Shown here: piece after piece, positions 61,901-64,000 of the stretch | Numbering within the stretch: position 1 is the first letter of the stretch | Layout of the letters: the number at the start of each line of letters is the position of its first letter | Assembly (NCBI RefSeq): GCF_000372725.1 | Contig: NW_005201287.1 | Coordinates: 202,986-266,985 of the forward strand | Direction of reading: 5' to 3' | DNA: 64,000 nt | Source of the DNA: Emiliania huxleyi CCMP1516 | Taxonomy: Eukaryota > Haptophyta > Isochrysidales > Noelaerhabdaceae | Position numbers and translations under genes: made by a program | The notes under the pieces: generated by a model | Told to the model about the DNA's origin: nothing | The model's database searches: none | What the model saw: the letters and a program-made list of their open reading frames with translations, nothing else

Positions 61901-63886
61901 GCCGCCAGAGGTGCGACCGCTCCACCTTCCACTCGCGCTGCTGGTGCCGCGCCGAGGTGATGTCGCATTGGGCTCGCCGCGGCGCAGCGAACATGTACTA
62001 CGCCGATGAGGAGGGGCTGCAGCCGATGGCGCCCAAGGGGGTGGCCTCGGTGGCCGAGGAGGAGGACTTCCTCTCGTCTATCCACGTGTTCGAGGGAGAG
62101 CTCTCCTGCTGCGCGCTCGGCCACCCGGGCGGACGGCCGTGCGACCGCGAGCTGCTCGTCTTGCCCATCCTTGGGCTGTACGGCCAGATCTACGAGCAGG
62201 TGCGTTGCGGGCACCCACCTCGGCCAGTCTCGCCGGATCTCGCCTAATCTCGGCGAATCTCGGGCAGGTGGTGCACTGCGGGGACCCGGCCGCCGCGAAG
62301 GCGAGGGCGGAGGAGCAGCCGGAGGGCGAGTTGTCGCTGGCGACCGTCTCTCACTCAACGGACTCGACCATCGGGGGAGGAGGCGGCGGCGGAGGAGGAG
62401 CAGGAGGAGGAGGCGAGGCGGGCGGTGACCCGTACCCGATCTCGGAGCAATCTCGCTGCCCTCCGATGCGGTCCGAGATGCGGTCCGAGGCGAGGGGCGG
62501 CGGCCGGCACGCGAGGGCGTGCGACCAGTGCGACGAGGCCAACTCGCCGCACAAGGCGCTGCGCTTCAGCGGGGCCGAGACGGCGGGCGACCCTACGAGC
62601 GACGAGAGCCGCCGTCGCTCCTGCGCTTCTGACGACGTGGCGCGACGAGCCGTGCCCCCTTCGGCTCCGCACAGCCCTCCCGTTTCTGGACGCGCGGCCC
62701 TTCGCTTCTTAGGCGCGGGCAAGCGTGACTACACTCCTACGCACTCGACACTACAGCCAAGCAAGCCTTGGCGTAGGCGCACGCTCGCGTCATCTTCGAC
62801 ACGGTCCGCCCGCGCGTCAAGGCAAGCTGGCCTATGGCCACCGCTCCTCCTCCTCCTCCCTTGTGTGTCTCACACGGCACCGCTCTCCCTTGCGGCACAG
62901 GCAATCTTCCCGCGAACCTACGTCCACGTCTCCGCCGCCGGCAAGGAGGAGAGACCACTTTTCGGCGACCTCATCTCGGCCATCGAGTCCGAGATCGACG
63001 CGCGGGGCGGTGGTGGCGGCCGGCTGAGGCCAACCTTTGGCAGGTACCAGCCCGGTGCGAAGTACGCTGAGCCGCTCGACGCCGCCGCCACGCCGGGCGG
63101 TCGGCCACGCATGCACCGCCCCCCTTCGTCGATCGCGAGCAGCGTGACTTCGCCCTACAGCCGCCGCCGCTCCGCCTCGACGGGGCACGCTGTCGCCTTT
63201 GGCCTTGGCGAAGCGCGCGCCTCGCGCGGCGCACTCGCCGTTCTGCCCTCTGCTCCTCCCACCTGCAGCAGCCTTCTCGGAGCCGGGAGCCCCTCCTGTG
63301 TAGGCTCGCGCACCTCTGGCGACTCGACGGCCATGCACAAGTCATTGATTCGTTCGTAGCTCCTGTTCATAGGCTCGCGACACTCCGGCGACTCGTCGCC
63401 CAACCGGCGCTCCTTCCGCTCCTCGCTCTCGCGGCACGGCAGCGAGATCAGCGGCTCGGTCAGCTCTGGCGCTGTGCGGTTCCGCGAGTCGGCGCGGCAG
63501 GCGCTCGCGCTGAGTCGAGCGGGGGTGCTCTCGGGCGGCGGAGCGAGGCGGCAGGTGCCGCGCCGCTCGTAGCTCGGCTCATCTCGGCTCATCTCGGGCT
63601 ATCTCGGGCTATCTTGGCAGGTGCCGCCGCGCCACTCGACGGCAAGCTCGACGCCGTCCAGCGGGGGCGGCGCGAGGCGGGGCGCACCTTCGCAGGCGCA
63701 GATGAGTCGAGATGAGTTCCGAGGTGAGCCGAGGTGAGCCGAGGTGATGCCCCGCCACAGGCGTGGAGCTCCTCGCCCGCCGCGTCTCCCGCGAGGCCGA
63801 GGCGGCTCGGCTCGTTCACGGAGGACGAGGACGAGGGCGGCGGCGAGGAGGAGGGCGCTGTCGCCGCGCCGTCGCAGCTCGTGTGA
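58928..63886 (+). CDS. Receptor-like protein: solute-binding-protein-like ectodomain, one membrane span, intracellular SHQW/SIPQ domain
   Basis: Start 58928 (MAPVIALFAALVQ). Exons 58928-59404, 59471-59573, 59650-59909, 60119-60539, 60611-61560, 61675-62199 stay in frame through 912 codons; 62268 onward has further exons, the last two near 63619-63705 and 63769-63886. The ectodomain resembles bacterial extracellular solute-binding proteins: YDGYVVQAPW, ALPLDVDFIAIGWREDVF, PPETLEELVAVSEFL, DHNGDGIGDWGF. Residues about 621-650 form the span (LVATLCTVAGLLVLVLLVL). Then LTVFFSHQWLGYQAPDPDAK, DAIYVWVDWVSIPQR and CWCRAEVMSHWA match the SHQW...SIPQ...CWCR module of protists, thought TIR-like. The tail is Ser/Arg-rich. 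Introns are short and most echo the next exon. Likely senses a small solute and signals inside; ligand unknown. Confidence 0.8.
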
Positions 63887-64000
63887 GCTCCTCTTGAGTG
63901 CATGCTGGCGCCGCAAGAGCAGCGCGGGATTGGTCGTTTCGCCTCGGAGACAGACCTTGGCGCCGGGCTGTAGTAGTCCGCCCACCCCCTTTCACCCCTC
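63887..64000. other. Downstream of the receptor-like gene; nothing recognised
   Basis: Probable 3' flank with no identifiable feature. Confidence 0.3.

Noticed and set aside
61033-62358. 441-codon minus-strand frame opposite the receptor gene
   Set aside because: Shadow of the plus-strand coding exons; composition is only the complement of a GC3-rich gene.

Overview
The window is nuclear DNA from a GC-rich unicellular eukaryote, most likely an alga with a secondary plastid. A haptophyte of the Emiliania/Gephyrocapsa type is my best guess; a dinoflagellate or pelagophyte is not excluded. The grounds are multi-exon genes with forced GC-AG introns, a ClpP protease whose presequence looks like signal plus transit peptide, an NKWY-type sulfotransferase, proline-rich vWA/lectin surface proteins, ankyrin and kelch proteins, and dense dispersed repeats. 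Two runs of N (15615-16395 and 38645-38744) are assembly gaps. I saw no convincing tRNA, rRNA or CRISPR.

Layout. 1-6011 is one large inverted repeat (arms about 2.6 kb, loop about 0.75 kb) built largely of short tandem arrays. 6-10.8 kb holds repeat copies without recognisable genes. 11.3-14.9 kb has a putative glycosyltransferase and a five-exon plastid-type ClpP. 15-19.7 kb is gap, low complexity, tandem duplications and a decayed glycosyltransferase. 19.8-23.7 kb carries a kelch protein and an SLC35F6-like transporter. 23.7-26 kb is repeats plus a truncated BiP/HSP70 start. 26-33.5 kb carries an ankyrin gene (-), an unknown protein (+), a zinc-ribbon/RRM protein (-) and a seven-exon membrane-anchored protein (+). 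34-36.2 kb has gene debris. 37-41.8 kb is a large secreted vWA/F5-8C protein (-). 42-44.4 kb has an inverted-repeat element and a sulfotransferase. 44.9-47.7 kb is a repeat-rich block bounded by 18-bp inverted repeats. 47.8-49.7 kb is an RlmI/COG1092-type methyltransferase (-). 50-53 kb is a reading frame split by an insertion with a 13-bp target duplication. 53.1-55.7 kb is a six-module repeat/coiled-coil protein. 56.9-57.9 kb is a cytidylyltransferase-like gene (-). 58.9-63.9 kb is a long gene joining a solute-binding-protein-like ectodomain, one membrane span and an intracellular SHQW/SIPQ domain.

The most striking result concerns the introns. Where exon joints are forced by reading frame and protein family, many introns start with GC rather than GT, are 64-76 nt long, and begin with a diverged copy of the first 12-26 nt of the exon that follows them. 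Several also share a repeated AGCCTTCTNGG-like motif before the acceptor. Together this suggests introner-like intron gain with an unusually long target duplication, or intron birth by tandem duplication of exon segments. The effect is clear in genes for a methyltransferase, ankyrin protein, sulfotransferase, cytidylyltransferase, ClpP and the receptor-like protein. Exon boundaries given here are read by eye, not confirmed by transcripts.
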